The notes under the pieces: model-generated
Seen by the model: only the letters and a program-made list of their open reading frames with translations
Told to the model about the DNA's origin: nothing
Database searches by the model: none
Part shown: piece after piece, positions 24,724 through 30,898 of the stretch
Layout: each line of letters begins with the position of its first letter
Position numbering within the stretch: position 1 is the stretch's first letter
Virus record (IMG/VR): IMGVR_UViG_3300046642_000283
Coordinates: 1-31,246 of that record
From: a virus
Direction: 5' to 3' (one strand)
Length of the DNA stretch: 31,246 nucleotides
Position numbers and translations under genes: made by a program

Positions 24724-25104
24724 ATGTCAGACACAGCCAGACCATTCGCCTTTGAAGACTTGCCACTCAATGACGAGGGCAAGCGCATCGAACCTGATAA
24801 ATGGGGACCGCTCTACACAAAGCCTGTCAAACGCGCCAAGCCAGTGAATGACGAAACGCGCATCCCCACAAACTGCGCGTCGGGCCAGAAAGGGCAATTC
24901 AGCGCCGCCAAGCATCGGGCGAAACTCGCCGCTGAGTTTCACGCGGGCGCGGCCGCCGACCGTCGCACTTGGGCGGCTGACAAGTCCAAGGAAAAGTTTG
25001 CGGCCTATGAGGCCTGCCCCAAGTGGAGGCCTCGCGTTTCGGCGCCTCCCGCTCGCAAGCCGCATTACGTGCTACGTGACGGCGCTTGGCGGCTTGCAGC
25101 CTGA
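24724..25104 (+). CDS. First early gene, hypothetical
   Basis: 126 residues from MSDTARPFAF. An ATG two codons earlier lies only one base after the GAGGGA Shine-Dalgarno, so the ATG at 24724 is chosen; its spacing also matches the other early leaders. The protein is Lys/Arg/Ala-rich, with Trp at several places and a basic middle (GQKGQFSAAKHRAKLAAEFH). It stands alone between a promoter and a terminator. No family recognised; immediate-early host-modifying role is speculation. Confidence 0.7.
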   Translation: MSDTARPFAFEDLPLNDEGKRIEPDKWGPLYTKPVKRAKPVNDETRIPTNCASGQKGQFSAAKHRAKLAAEFHAGAAADRRTWAADKSKEKFAAYEACPKWRPRVSAPPARKPHYVLRDGAWRLAA

Positions 25105-25133
25105 TCGCTTTCCGAAAGAAAGAGAGGGCATTC

Positions 25134-25158
25134 GAGGGCGCTTGCGCCCTCTTTTTTT
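25134..25158 (+). terminator. Rho-independent terminator
   Basis: GAGGGCG (25134-25140), loop CTTG, CGCCCTC (25145-25151), then seven T residues (25152-25158). It ends the first early transcription unit. Confidence 0.85.
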
Positions 25159-25207
25159 GTCCCAAAGGAAAGATGGGCATTCGGGCCAAGTTGATGATCT
25201 TTGAATG

Positions 25208-25330
25208 TGACGAACTTCTAAGTGGACCCAAAAAAGGTAAGGGCATATAGAAAGCCTATTCAACAGTCCGAAAAAGTACCATTCAACTCTTATCAGGCGC
25301 GTAATTTGACTAGAACTTAGAAGTTCGTCA
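25208..25330 (+). repeat. 16-bp perfect inverted repeat enclosing 91 bp
   Basis: TGACGAACTTCTAAGT (25208-25223) is the exact reverse complement of 25315-25330. The 91-base core is visibly AT-rich compared with its neighbours and holds no open frame. No clear target-site duplication is seen. It may be a MITE-like element, a paired operator, or a long-range stem in the leader of the next gene. Confidence 0.75.
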
Positions 25331-25384
25331 TGGTAAGTCCCCCACTGTGGTTGATATTCCACGGGAAACCAGAAAGGACGACCG

Positions 25385-25918
25385 ATGGCCGACTGGAATG
25401 TAGAAAAAGCGATGGCGAGCGTTCGCGCCAGTAATACAGGCGATGGGCGCAAATTGACATTCAACGAGCGCTGTGCGGCCTTCGCATTAATGTACGGAGG
25501 CGAAAAGAATATGGTCGTTGCGCGCGCCTTTGGCATAAGCGCGACGACCGCCTCCAACATCGCCGGATGTCTCGAATACGACCCTCATCCGTACCAGCGT
25601 GAGATGGTCTATGACGAGGCCAGCAAGGCGATGGTCGAGCGCACCCGCGAGCGCGATCATAACCGCACCCGCAACCCTAATCGCTCCCGCCGCTATGAAG
25701 ACGTCGCGCGCGAATTCGAAGCGCTGGGCGAGGCGGAATTCAATCGGCGCTATGTGACAGAAGAAATCTTCAATCGCGCCCGCTTGGCCAATCGCCAGTT
25801 GCGCGCGGGCGCAAGCCGCGATCCCCACGCCAAGCCGAAAGACCTTAGCAACATGTCGGCCCCCGAAATTCGGGCTTGGCTCGACAATCACCCCGACGAC
25901 CCGCGTAACCACTCTTGA
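25385..25918 (+). CDS. Helix-turn-helix DNA-binding protein
   Basis: 177 residues with AGAAAGGAC ahead of the ATG. Residues 23-60 (KLTFNERCAAFALMYGGEKN then MVVARAFGISATTASNI) make an HTH in which VVARAFGISATTASNI is the turn and recognition helix. The C-terminal half has GEAEFNRRYVTEEIFNRARL, which parallels the end of the HTH gene at 29940. It is probably an early regulator that binds phage promoters; the target is unknown. It is preceded by the 16-bp inverted repeat, which may be its operator (inference), and its stop overlaps the -35 of the next promoter. Confidence 0.72.
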   Translation: MADWNVEKAMASVRASNTGDGRKLTFNERCAAFALMYGGEKNMVVARAFGISATTASNIAGCLEYDPHPYQREMVYDEASKAMVERTRERDHNRTRNPNRSRRYEDVAREFEALGEAEFNRRYVTEEIFNRARLANRQLRAGASRDPHAKPKDLSNMSAPEIRAWLDNHPDDPRNHS

Positions 25919-25943
25919 CAGCCACTGTGGATAGGACTACATC
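25915..25943 (+). promoter_or_regulatory. Candidate early promoter 2
   Basis: TTGACA (25915-25920, perfect), 17-base spacer containing TGTGGATAG, and TACATC (25938-25943). The -35 box overlaps the TGA of the HTH gene. It resembles the promoter at 24666. Confidence 0.5.
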
Positions 25944-25949
25944 ATAGAC
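25932..25949 (+). repeat. Upstream element, copy 1
   Basis: TAGGACTACATCATAGAC, found again at 28467-28484 with a single C for T change. It spans the presumed -10 and transcription start region. Downstream of both copies the same GAAAGGAC...GCCATG leader follows. Confidence 0.65.
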
Positions 25950-25971
25950 ATCAACAGCGAAAGGACACGCC

Positions 25972-26163
25972 ATGACGGCTTATCAACGACACGTTCGCTC
26001 CTACCACTTCCGCGAACAGATCGCGCTTTGGGATTTCGAGACCGCAGGCCAGTTCAACCTCTCTTGGAAAGAGGCGCGCGCTGCATGGCGCAATGCTTCG
26101 CAAGTCGCGCGCTCCTATCCCGCAACCCCCCGCAACCCCAACTCGCGCATGGTGACGCTGTGA
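25972..26163 (+). CDS. Small hypothetical protein
   Basis: 63 residues with the leader GAAAGGACACGCC before the ATG. It is basic and aromatic (HVRSYHFREQIALWDFETAG) with a helix EARAAWRNASQVARS. Its TGA overlaps the next gene's GTG start. No family recognised. Confidence 0.65.
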   Translation: MTAYQRHVRSYHFREQIALWDFETAGQFNLSWKEARAAWRNASQVARSYPATPRNPNSRMVTL

Positions 26164-26405
26164 GACAGGCAATTCAAACAAAGTGGCTTGGCCCTACCAA
26201 CAGGCGCGGCTCGCGCGTCAAGGCATGGTCCGACGCAGGCTCAAAGATCACCAATTGGGATTATTCCTTGGGCATTGAAGGCAACCATGCGGCGGCTGCG
26301 CTCGCGCTCGCCCGCAAGCTGGGATGGGAAGGCAAATGGATCGGCGGCGGTCTCGCCGGATCAGGCTGCGCCTTCGTACAGGATGACGGCTCGTTTTACG
26401 CCTAA
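26160..26405 (+). CDS. Small hypothetical protein, GTG start
   Basis: 81 residues from a GTG that overlaps the upstream TGA as GTGA; longer reading frames upstream are shadows of the previous gene. The content is mixed (WSDAGSKITNWDYSLGIEGN, AALALARKLGWEGKW, GGGLAGSGCAFVQDDGSFYA). The GNHAAAALALARKLGW segment looks like a helix packed on a short strand. No family recognised. Confidence 0.65.
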   Translation: MRQAIQTKWLGPTNRRGSRVKAWSDAGSKITNWDYSLGIEGNHAAAALALARKLGWEGKWIGGGLAGSGCAFVQDDGSFYA

Positions 26406-26416
26406 GGCTCGCAGAC

Positions 26417-26442
26417 CATGCTCGTCCATAGCGTCGAGCATG
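26417..26442 (+). repeat. 8-bp hairpin between early genes
   Basis: CATGCTCG (26417-26424), 10-base loop, CGAGCATG (26435-26442), in the 70-base gap between two early genes. There is no T-tract. It may protect or process the transcript. Confidence 0.55.
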
Positions 26443-26475
26443 TGCGGCAAGCCCGCCGACGAAGGAAGACACGCC

Positions 26476-26949
26476 ATGACACTGATCGAACTTAAAAACC
26501 TCAACAAGACGCTGCTGCCCGAACTGGAAGCGCTCTTCGCGCGCCACGATCTCAAGATGGGCAAAACCTCGTCCCTCAATGACGCCTTGGGCGGCTCGAT
26601 CAAGTTCACGATCACCGTGCAGGACACCAAAGCAGTGGGGTCCGATGGCAAGCCTGCCAGCCCCTACCGCCGCGACTGGCTTGAAATGGCGTCATTCATG
26701 ATGGACGCCTACAAGCTCGACCCCGACTGGCTTGATCGCGTGTTTGAAGCCAACGGAGGAAAAACCTACACCATCACGGGTCTCAAGGTGGGTCGAGGCG
26801 AGCCCAAGGTCGTTTGCGAGAGCGGCGGCAAGGCTTGGCTCTTCCCGTGCGATAGCGTCAGCCTTCGAATGCGCGCCGCCGCGCCCCCGCGCCCCGTCGA
26901 GATCTCGCCGTCCGTCACCGTCACCCCGTATAGCTCTTACCGAAAGTAA
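26476..26949 (+). CDS. Conserved early phage protein, hypothetical
   Basis: 157 residues with GAAGGAAGACACGCC before the ATG. The N-terminal helix (ELKNLNKTLLPELEALFARH) is followed by strands (IKFTITVQD), a helical stretch (WLEMASFMMDAYKLDPDWL) and TYTITGLKVGRGEPKVVCES, then a Pro/Val-rich end. The KxYTITGLK arrangement is common in uncharacterised phage proteins. Function unknown. Confidence 0.7.
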   Translation: MTLIELKNLNKTLLPELEALFARHDLKMGKTSSLNDALGGSIKFTITVQDTKAVGSDGKPASPYRRDWLEMASFMMDAYKLDPDWLDRVFEANGGKTYTITGLKVGRGEPKVVCESGGKAWLFPCDSVSLRMRAAAPPRPVEISPSVTVTPYSSYRK

Positions 26950-26962
26950 AGGAGGCCTAAAG

Positions 26963-26980
26963 GGCGGCGCACGCGCCGCC
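26963..26980 (+). repeat. GC-rich hairpin between early genes
   Basis: GGCGGCG (26963-26969), loop CACG, CGCCGCC (26974-26980). The bases after it are TCATTAG with no T-run, so it is a weak terminator or RNA-processing hairpin rather than a clear one. Confidence 0.55.
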
Positions 26981-27011
26981 TCATTAGACCCCCCGAAAGA
27001 AAGGACATGCC

Positions 27012-27365
27012 ATGACCTATCAAACCGAATTTCCTCATTACGCCTCGCCCATCCCCGACGTGTTCCTCGCGCCGCCGTGGGAGGACGCAAGCTGGCATAA
27101 CGACAGTTGCCCCTGCTTCTCGCGCAAGATCGGCCCTGCCGACGAACAGGTTCACGTCTACGTGGACGAGGCCAACCCGCGCCTTCGCGACTACTGGACC
27201 GCAGAGGGCGGCTTGCAGTCCCCGCTGCCGCGCTACACCGTGCGCTTTACCGACGAGGAAGGCGCATACCCCGAACGCGGCGAAGATCCGCGCGACTTCT
27301 CGACCGACAGTCTCGCAAACCTTCTCGACCGTATCGGCTTCATCACGGGCGAGGTCTCCCGATGA
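27012..27365 (+). CDS. Hypothetical early protein
   Basis: 117 residues with leader GAAAGGACATGCC before the ATG. Rich in Tyr/Trp/Asp (WEDASWHNDSCPCFSR, VHVYVDEANPRLRDYW, RYTVRFTDEEGAYPE). The C-terminal part (DSLANLLDRIGFITGEVSR) is helical. Coupled to the next gene by ATGA. No family recognised. Confidence 0.68.
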   Translation: MTYQTEFPHYASPIPDVFLAPPWEDASWHNDSCPCFSRKIGPADEQVHVYVDEANPRLRDYWTAEGGLQSPLPRYTVRFTDEEGAYPERGEDPRDFSTDSLANLLDRIGFITGEVSR

Positions 27366-27550
27366 GCCGCGACGAGCTGACGGCGGAATATCAGGGCTGG
27401 CTCAAGGCCAACCCCAACGTCCCGCCCATCAGCGCCGACGAGGCGCTATGGGAGCTGATCGAGGATCCGCCCTTTGAACGCCCGCCCGCGCTCAAGGCGC
27501 AGATCGACTGGCTCATAGACTTCTGCAACCGATGGGATGCTGCACAATGA
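27362..27550 (+). CDS. Small hypothetical protein
   Basis: 62 residues, ATGA-coupled both upstream and downstream. Two helical segments (ELTAEYQGWLKANPNV and LKAQIDWLIDFCNRWDAA) surround an acidic PPISADEALWELIEDP. No family recognised. Confidence 0.65.
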   Translation: MSRDELTAEYQGWLKANPNVPPISADEALWELIEDPPFERPPALKAQIDWLIDFCNRWDAAQ

Positions 27551-27813
27551 GACGCCTGACCCACGCCGAGACGCGCGCCATCATGCACCCGCCGCGCACA
27601 ATTTATAGGGCCCAGCTCGAAACAAGAAATTTCGACTTTGAGGCCTACGGCGAGACGGCGGAAAAAGCCGCTCTCACCTTGCGCGAGGGTTGCCGGAAGC
27701 ACGTCACAGAATATCGGCTGATCCAAGCCGACTTCGACGAGGTGTACGGACCCGAAATTCGTGTCATGCCCATCGCCTTGGGCCAATGCTATCGCGACCG
27801 CGAGCCGCTATGA
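27547..27813 (+). CDS. Small hypothetical protein
   Basis: 88 residues from MRRLTHAETR, overlapping the previous stop as ATGA. Pattern strand-helix-strand (YRAQLETRNFDFEAYGET, KAALTLREGCRKH, YRLIQADFDEVYGPEIRVM) resembles small phage accessory proteins. No named family. It is ATGA-coupled to the methyltransferase. Confidence 0.65.
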   Translation: MRRLTHAETRAIMHPPRTIYRAQLETRNFDFEAYGETAEKAALTLREGCRKHVTEYRLIQADFDEVYGPEIRVMPIALGQCYRDREPL

Positions 27814-28469
27814 TCTACCTCAACGAGAACAACCCCCACGCGGCGCAGTGGCTCCGCAATCTCATTGCAAAGGGACATTTGCCCAATGGCATTGTCGATC
27901 AAAGATCAGTTGTCGCTGTTTCCCCCATCGAACTCAGCTTCACCCAGTGCCACTTCTTTGCAGGGATCGGGGGATGGCCCTTGGCCCTCTCCCTTGCCGG
28001 ATGGCCCAGCGAGCGGGAGGTCTGGACCGCCAGTCTCCCCTGCCAACCCCTATCGGTCGCGGGCAAGCGCAAAGGCGCGGCTGACGAGCGTCACCTCTGG
28101 CCCACCTTCAACGCGCTCGTTGACGAGCGCCGCCCTGCAACAATCTTTGGCGAGCAAGTTGCAAGCAAGGCTGGCAGGGAATGGCTCTCCGCTGTTCGCT
28201 CTGACTTGGAAGACCTTGGCTATGCCGTCGCTGCCGCATGTCTGCCAGCTTGCAGCGTCGGGGCTCCGCACCGCCGATACAGGTTTTTCTGGCTGGCCCA
28301 CCGCGACGACGCGGGACGGGAAGGGCGGCTATCAGGGCGGAAGGCTCCGCTGGCTCATGGGGTATCCGGTCGCGTGGGACGACTGCGCGCCTATGGTAAC
28401 GCCATCGTCCCGCAAGTCGCCGCCGCGTTCGTAAGCGCCTTCCTTGACGCCGAGGGCAAATCAGTCTAG
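27810..28469 (+). CDS. C5-cytosine DNA methyltransferase, short phage form
   Basis: 219 residues. Motif I is HFFAGIGGW (48-56, S-adenosylmethionine binding), motif IV SLPCQPLSVAGKR with catalytic C78, motif VI EQV (115-117, in place of the canonical ENV), motif VIII GAPHRRYRFF (151-160) and motif X AYGNAIVPQVAAAF (194-207). It probably methylates phage DNA to evade host restriction. Only about 35 residues separate motifs VIII and X, so the target-recognition domain is essentially missing; this is seen in other prophage members from memory. The start is ATGA-coupled. The +1 frame over most of its length is also open and looks coding. Confidence 0.85.
   Translation: MIYLNENNPHAAQWLRNLIAKGHLPNGIVDQRSVVAVSPIELSFTQCHFFAGIGGWPLALSLAGWPSEREVWTASLPCQPLSVAGKRKGAADERHLWPTFNALVDERRPATIFGEQVASKAGREWLSAVRSDLEDLGYAVAAACLPACSVGAPHRRYRFFWLAHRDDAGREGRLSGRKAPLAHGVSGRVGRLRAYGNAIVPQVAAAFVSAFLDAEGKSV
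27886..28434 (+). CDS. Overlapping +1-frame protein nested in the methyltransferase gene
   Basis: 182 residues from MALSIKDQLSLFP, entirely inside the methyltransferase gene. AAAGGGACATTTGCCCA precedes the ATG and resembles the AAGGACATGCC early leader. The product has features I recall from phage open frames overlapping such methyltransferases: FALTWKTLAMPS, TADTGFSGWPTATTRDGK, RWLMGYPVAWDDCAP and a final SSRKSPPRS. The first half is Ser/Pro/Gly-rich. It might supply a partner or target-recognition function missing from the methyltransferase; that is speculation. The alternative is a fortuitous open frame in GC-rich DNA. Confidence 0.6.
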   Translation: MALSIKDQLSLFPPSNSASPSATSLQGSGDGPWPSPLPDGPASGRSGPPVSPANPYRSRASAKARLTSVTSGPPSTRSLTSAALQQSLASKLQARLAGNGSPLFALTWKTLAMPSLPHVCQLAASGLRTADTGFSGWPTATTRDGKGGYQGGRLRWLMGYPVAWDDCAPMVTPSSRKSPPRS

Positions 28470-28484
28470 GACTACATCACAGAC
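28467..28484 (+). repeat. Upstream element, copy 2
   Basis: TAGGACTACATCACAGAC, differing by one base from 25932-25949. It begins with the methyltransferase stop codon TAG. No -35 hexamer sits 17 bases upstream of its TACATC; the nearest TTGACG is 23 bases away, so promoter function is less certain. Confidence 0.6.
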
Positions 28485-28498
28485 GAAAGGACTATGCC

Positions 28499-28810
28499 AT
28501 GTCAATAATGCCATTAGAAAAACTCGACAAAGCCAGACTGGGTCTCATTCTCGACTGCCACGGACCAGAGAAGGTCATCGACATGCTGGCGAGCCTGCTT
28601 TTCCACGCCGCCGCCAAGGCTCTTGAGGGCGGCGACTATGAAGGCTCGACGCGGCTCGACCGCATCTCGCGCTATCTGGAGGACATGGAAGTCCATCTGG
28701 AAAACGAGGACTCCGGTCAGGAATGGCCCGAGGCGGCCGAGCGTTTCGAGGACAGCGCCAAATACCGCGCCGACATGATCGCGGCAGGCCGCGGGAAGCT
28801 CGTTCGATGA
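28499..28810 (+). CDS. Hypothetical helical early protein
   Basis: 103 residues with leader GAAAGGACTATGCC before the ATG. Mostly helical (KVIDMLASLLFHAAAKALEG, TRLDRISRYLEDMEVHLENE, AERFEDSAKYRADMIAAGRG). It starts a new run of coupled genes to the window's end. No family recognised. Confidence 0.68.
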   Translation: MSIMPLEKLDKARLGLILDCHGPEKVIDMLASLLFHAAAKALEGGDYEGSTRLDRISRYLEDMEVHLENEDSGQEWPEAAERFEDSAKYRADMIAAGRGKLVR

Positions 28811-29064
28811 GCGAGTACATCGTCATGACGGCGTCGGCCCAAATGCCGTCGTCGTGCAAGGGGATCTATAAGAAAGTCGCCGTCTGCGAAGTCGATGACG
28901 GCGTCATTCCGAAAATGATCTCAGAACGCGCCAAGGGGATGGTCCGCATCGTCGCCCTTTGGGACAAACGCCACGCGGGCGGAGGCGACAAGACTGCCTT
29001 CGCCCTCGCCGTCGTTGCGGCCAATCAGATGGCCAAGGATCTAACAGAAGGAAAACAGCAATGA
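28807..29064 (+). CDS. Small hypothetical protein
   Basis: 85 residues, ATGA-coupled on both sides. Short strands (EYIVMTASAQMPSSCKGIYK, VAVCEVDDGVIPKMI, GMVRIVALWD) are followed by a helix (FALAVVAANQMAKDL). It contains two cysteines. No family recognised. Confidence 0.65.
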   Translation: MSEYIVMTASAQMPSSCKGIYKKVAVCEVDDGVIPKMISERAKGMVRIVALWDKRHAGGGDKTAFALAVVAANQMAKDLTEGKQQ

Positions 29065-29267
29065 CCATGAGAAGCACAGACGTCGGGGACGCCGCGCAGG
29101 CGCTCCTCGACTGGCTCGACAGCCAAGACATCGTGCCGGATGACGCGGTGCGTGTCCTGACGACAACGCTGGTCGCCATCATTCACGAACTCGCCGTGAC
29201 CACCGGACGCGACGCTAAGGAAGGCGGCAAGATCATCGCCAACATCATCGTCGGGGCATTGCCATGA
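29061..29267 (+). CDS. Small helical protein
   Basis: 68 residues, ATGA-coupled both ways. Helices DAAQALLDWLDSQD, DAVRVLTTTLVAIIHELAV and KIIANIIVGALP form an amphipathic bundle pattern. No family recognised. Confidence 0.65.
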   Translation: MTMRSTDVGDAAQALLDWLDSQDIVPDDAVRVLTTTLVAIIHELAVTTGRDAKEGGKIIANIIVGALP

Positions 29268-29464
29268 GAGAACCAAATGCCCGCTGGCGGCAAGTCTTCA
29301 ACGAAAGTCTCCGCGATTATAACGCCGTTCAACAACGTCGCCTTCATCAGCACACGGCCGACTGCACGGAATGCGGCTGGTCTTGGTTCCCCGATCAAAT
29401 CAAGCGGGAGAACGACGACCAGTGGCAATGTCCCAACTGCAACGAATGGAACGACAAGCCATGA
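29264..29464 (+). CDS. Zinc-ribbon small protein
   Basis: 66 residues. CTECGWSWFP (Cys pair about 34/37) and CPNCNEW (about 56/59) form a C-x2-C...C-x2-C zinc ribbon separated by about 18 residues. The N-terminal part is basic (ARWRQVFNESLRDYNAVQQR). Zinc-ribbon miniproteins of phages often bind nucleic acid or host polymerase. Specific role unknown. ATGA-coupled upstream. Confidence 0.72.
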   Translation: MREPNARWRQVFNESLRDYNAVQQRRLHQHTADCTECGWSWFPDQIKRENDDQWQCPNCNEWNDKP

Positions 29465-29487
29465 GCCGCGAACAGGAAGGAAACTAA
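29461..29487 (+). CDS. Possible 8-residue coupling peptide
   Basis: ATG at 29461 overlaps the preceding stop (ATGA) and reads MSREQEGN then TAA, ending one base before the next ATG at 29489. It could keep ribosomes coupled across the gap. It may equally be a chance micro-frame, since GGAAGG serves as an independent Shine-Dalgarno. Confidence 0.25.
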   Translation: MSREQEGN

Positions 29488-29488
29488 A

Positions 29489-29737
29489 ATGTCAGGATGG
29501 AACCTACCCCCCGGCTGCACCGACCGCATGGTCGATGAAGCCTTTGGTTACAAGCGCGAGCCCAGCGAGCTTGCCGAGAACGTCCGCGCGCTCTTGGAAA
29601 AGAGCCGCGCCATCTCCAAGCAAACGATGGAGGCTATCCTCGAGATGATCGAGGAAGACGAGATTGAGGCTGAGGGGCCCGACCCAGACGACGAGCGCGA
29701 CTCGCGCGCCGAATGGCAAAACGAGCGCGACCGATGA
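29489..29737 (+). CDS. Small acidic hypothetical protein
   Basis: 82 residues, GGAAGG about 8 bases before ATG. A central helix (ENVRALLEKSRAISKQTMEA) leads to a strongly acidic tail (EMIEEDEIEAEGPDPDDERD). Acidic tails are common in phage inhibitors of host DNA-binding proteins, but nothing here proves that. ATGA-coupled to the next gene. Confidence 0.65.
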   Translation: MSGWNLPPGCTDRMVDEAFGYKREPSELAENVRALLEKSRAISKQTMEAILEMIEEDEIEAEGPDPDDERDSRAEWQNERDR

Positions 29738-29943
29738 GCAATCTCTGGACGAAACTCTACGCGGCCAAGCGCCGCGCCACCGACCGCGCATTGCTCGCCT
29801 CAATGGAGCGCGAGATCGCTCAAGCCGAGAAGGCCGCTGCAAGGGCCGGGGAGCGGCCTTGGAACCCCGAGACGGCTCCAGGGCATCAAATCACTAAGGA
29901 AGAGCGCGAGCGCATTTCTCGCGCCTTTGGGAGACCCGCATGA
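29734..29943 (+). CDS. Small basic helical protein
   Basis: 69 residues, from MSNLWTKLYAAKRR, ATGA-coupled both ways. A long Lys/Arg/Ala helix (ALLASMEREIAQAEKAAARA) is followed by ITKEERERISRAFGRP. No family recognised. Confidence 0.65.
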   Translation: MSNLWTKLYAAKRRATDRALLASMEREIAQAEKAAARAGERPWNPETAPGHQITKEERERISRAFGRPA

Positions 29944-30272
29944 GCCTAAACCTCGATAAAACCCTGTTGCGCCGTGCGCGCCGCCGACCCGCGCCCAACG
30001 AGCTCACTGAGGCCGAATGTATCGCCATTAATTTGTTCTGGCGTGAAGGGGCGAGCGTGACCGTGCTTGCCAAGGTTTTTGGCCGCGCGCGTAACACCAT
30101 CTATTATTGGTGCTTGACCGGCGACGCCGCCAGCTACCCGCGCAATAACAAGCGGGCGCGCGAGATCAACAATATCATTGAAGAGATGGGCGTCGAGGCT
30201 GCGCGGGCCAAATACATCACGCCTGAGTTGGTGACTGCCGTGGATAAGGCCAATAAGCAGCACGCAGCATGA
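29940..30272 (+). CDS. Helix-turn-helix protein related to the 25385 gene
   Basis: 110 residues, ATGA-coupled. The HTH is TEAECIAINLFWREGASVTV followed by LAKVFGRARNTIYYWC. The end (EMGVEAARAKYITPELVTAV, then DKANKQ) parallels GEAEFNRRYVTEEIFNRARL and ANRQ in the 25385 gene in spacing and residues, so the two probably share a domain. Likely early DNA-binding regulator or a small-terminase-like fold; its target is unknown. Confidence 0.72.
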   Translation: MSLNLDKTLLRRARRRPAPNELTEAECIAINLFWREGASVTVLAKVFGRARNTIYYWCLTGDAASYPRNNKRAREINNIIEEMGVEAARAKYITPELVTAVDKANKQHAA

Positions 30273-30898
30273 TCTCGTCGCCATACGGCCATGACTGGAC
30301 GTGGGAGCGTGAGCTCATTGACCGCATTCGCCGTGACGGCGTCATTCCCGAGGTTGTCTCGCTCGTTGATCTGATCCCAAGCGATTACAAATACGTCAAC
30401 GCCACCACTTGGGAGGCTGCGGAGGAGCATTCAAAGGACGCCATTCGCACCAATGCGGCCTACCTCGACGACGCCTCCATCGCCCGCCGCCGAGCCGAAC
30501 GCGAGCTGCGTCAACAGAACTGGGCTGAGAGCCGAGCCGAGTGGAGAGCCTATGAGGCCGGCCTAAGGCCAAAACCGTCCACGACGCCAGACATTGACCC
30601 CGCCGAGATCGCCGCGCGCAAGAACAGGGCGGCGCTCAAGAAGCTGGTTGAGGAGGAGCGCGCCGCGCGTGACGCCGAACTGCGCGCCGCCGCCGCCGAG
30701 CGGGTCGCCCTATGGGAGAAAGAGAACAAGCGCCGGGGCGAGGAAAGCCGCGTCCTTGCCAGCAAGTGGATCTGCACCGTCTGCAATGGCAAGTCTATGA
30801 TCGAGAAGCGCAACGACGGCTATCAGCTCACCTGTCTCAATTGCGGCAAGTCGGCGTGGGGCAGTCACGGCTCACTTATGGGAGTGTTGAACAGATGA
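30269..30898 (+). CDS. Coiled-coil protein with C-terminal zinc ribbon
   Basis: 209 residues, ATGA-coupled. After an N-terminal unit (WTWERELIDRIRRDGVIPEV), residues 85-160 are highly charged helix (RRRAERELRQQNWAESRAEW, then EEERAARDAELRAAAAERVA). The end carries CTVCNGKS...CLNCGKS, a C-x2-C...C-x2-C zinc ribbon. The combination could bind nucleic acid at one end of a rod. No family recognised. Confidence 0.7.
   Translation: MISSPYGHDWTWERELIDRIRRDGVIPEVVSLVDLIPSDYKYVNATTWEAAEEHSKDAIRTNAAYLDDASIARRRAERELRQQNWAESRAEWRAYEAGLRPKPSTTPDIDPAEIAARKNRAALKKLVEEERAARDAELRAAAAERVALWEKENKRRGEESRVLASKWICTVCNGKSMIEKRNDGYQLTCLNCGKSAWGSHGSLMGVLNR

Noticed and set aside
26963-26980. Strong intrinsic terminator after the 26476 gene
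   Set aside because: The hairpin is good but there is no T-tract after it.
27761-28084. Third-frame plus-strand open frame over the methyltransferase start
   Set aside because: No ribosome-binding site and Cys/His/Pro-rich composition typical of a shadow, unlike the nested +1 frame.
30241-30249. Additional DnaA-like box (CGTGGATAA)
   Set aside because: It lies inside a coding sequence and differs from consensus, so is probably chance.
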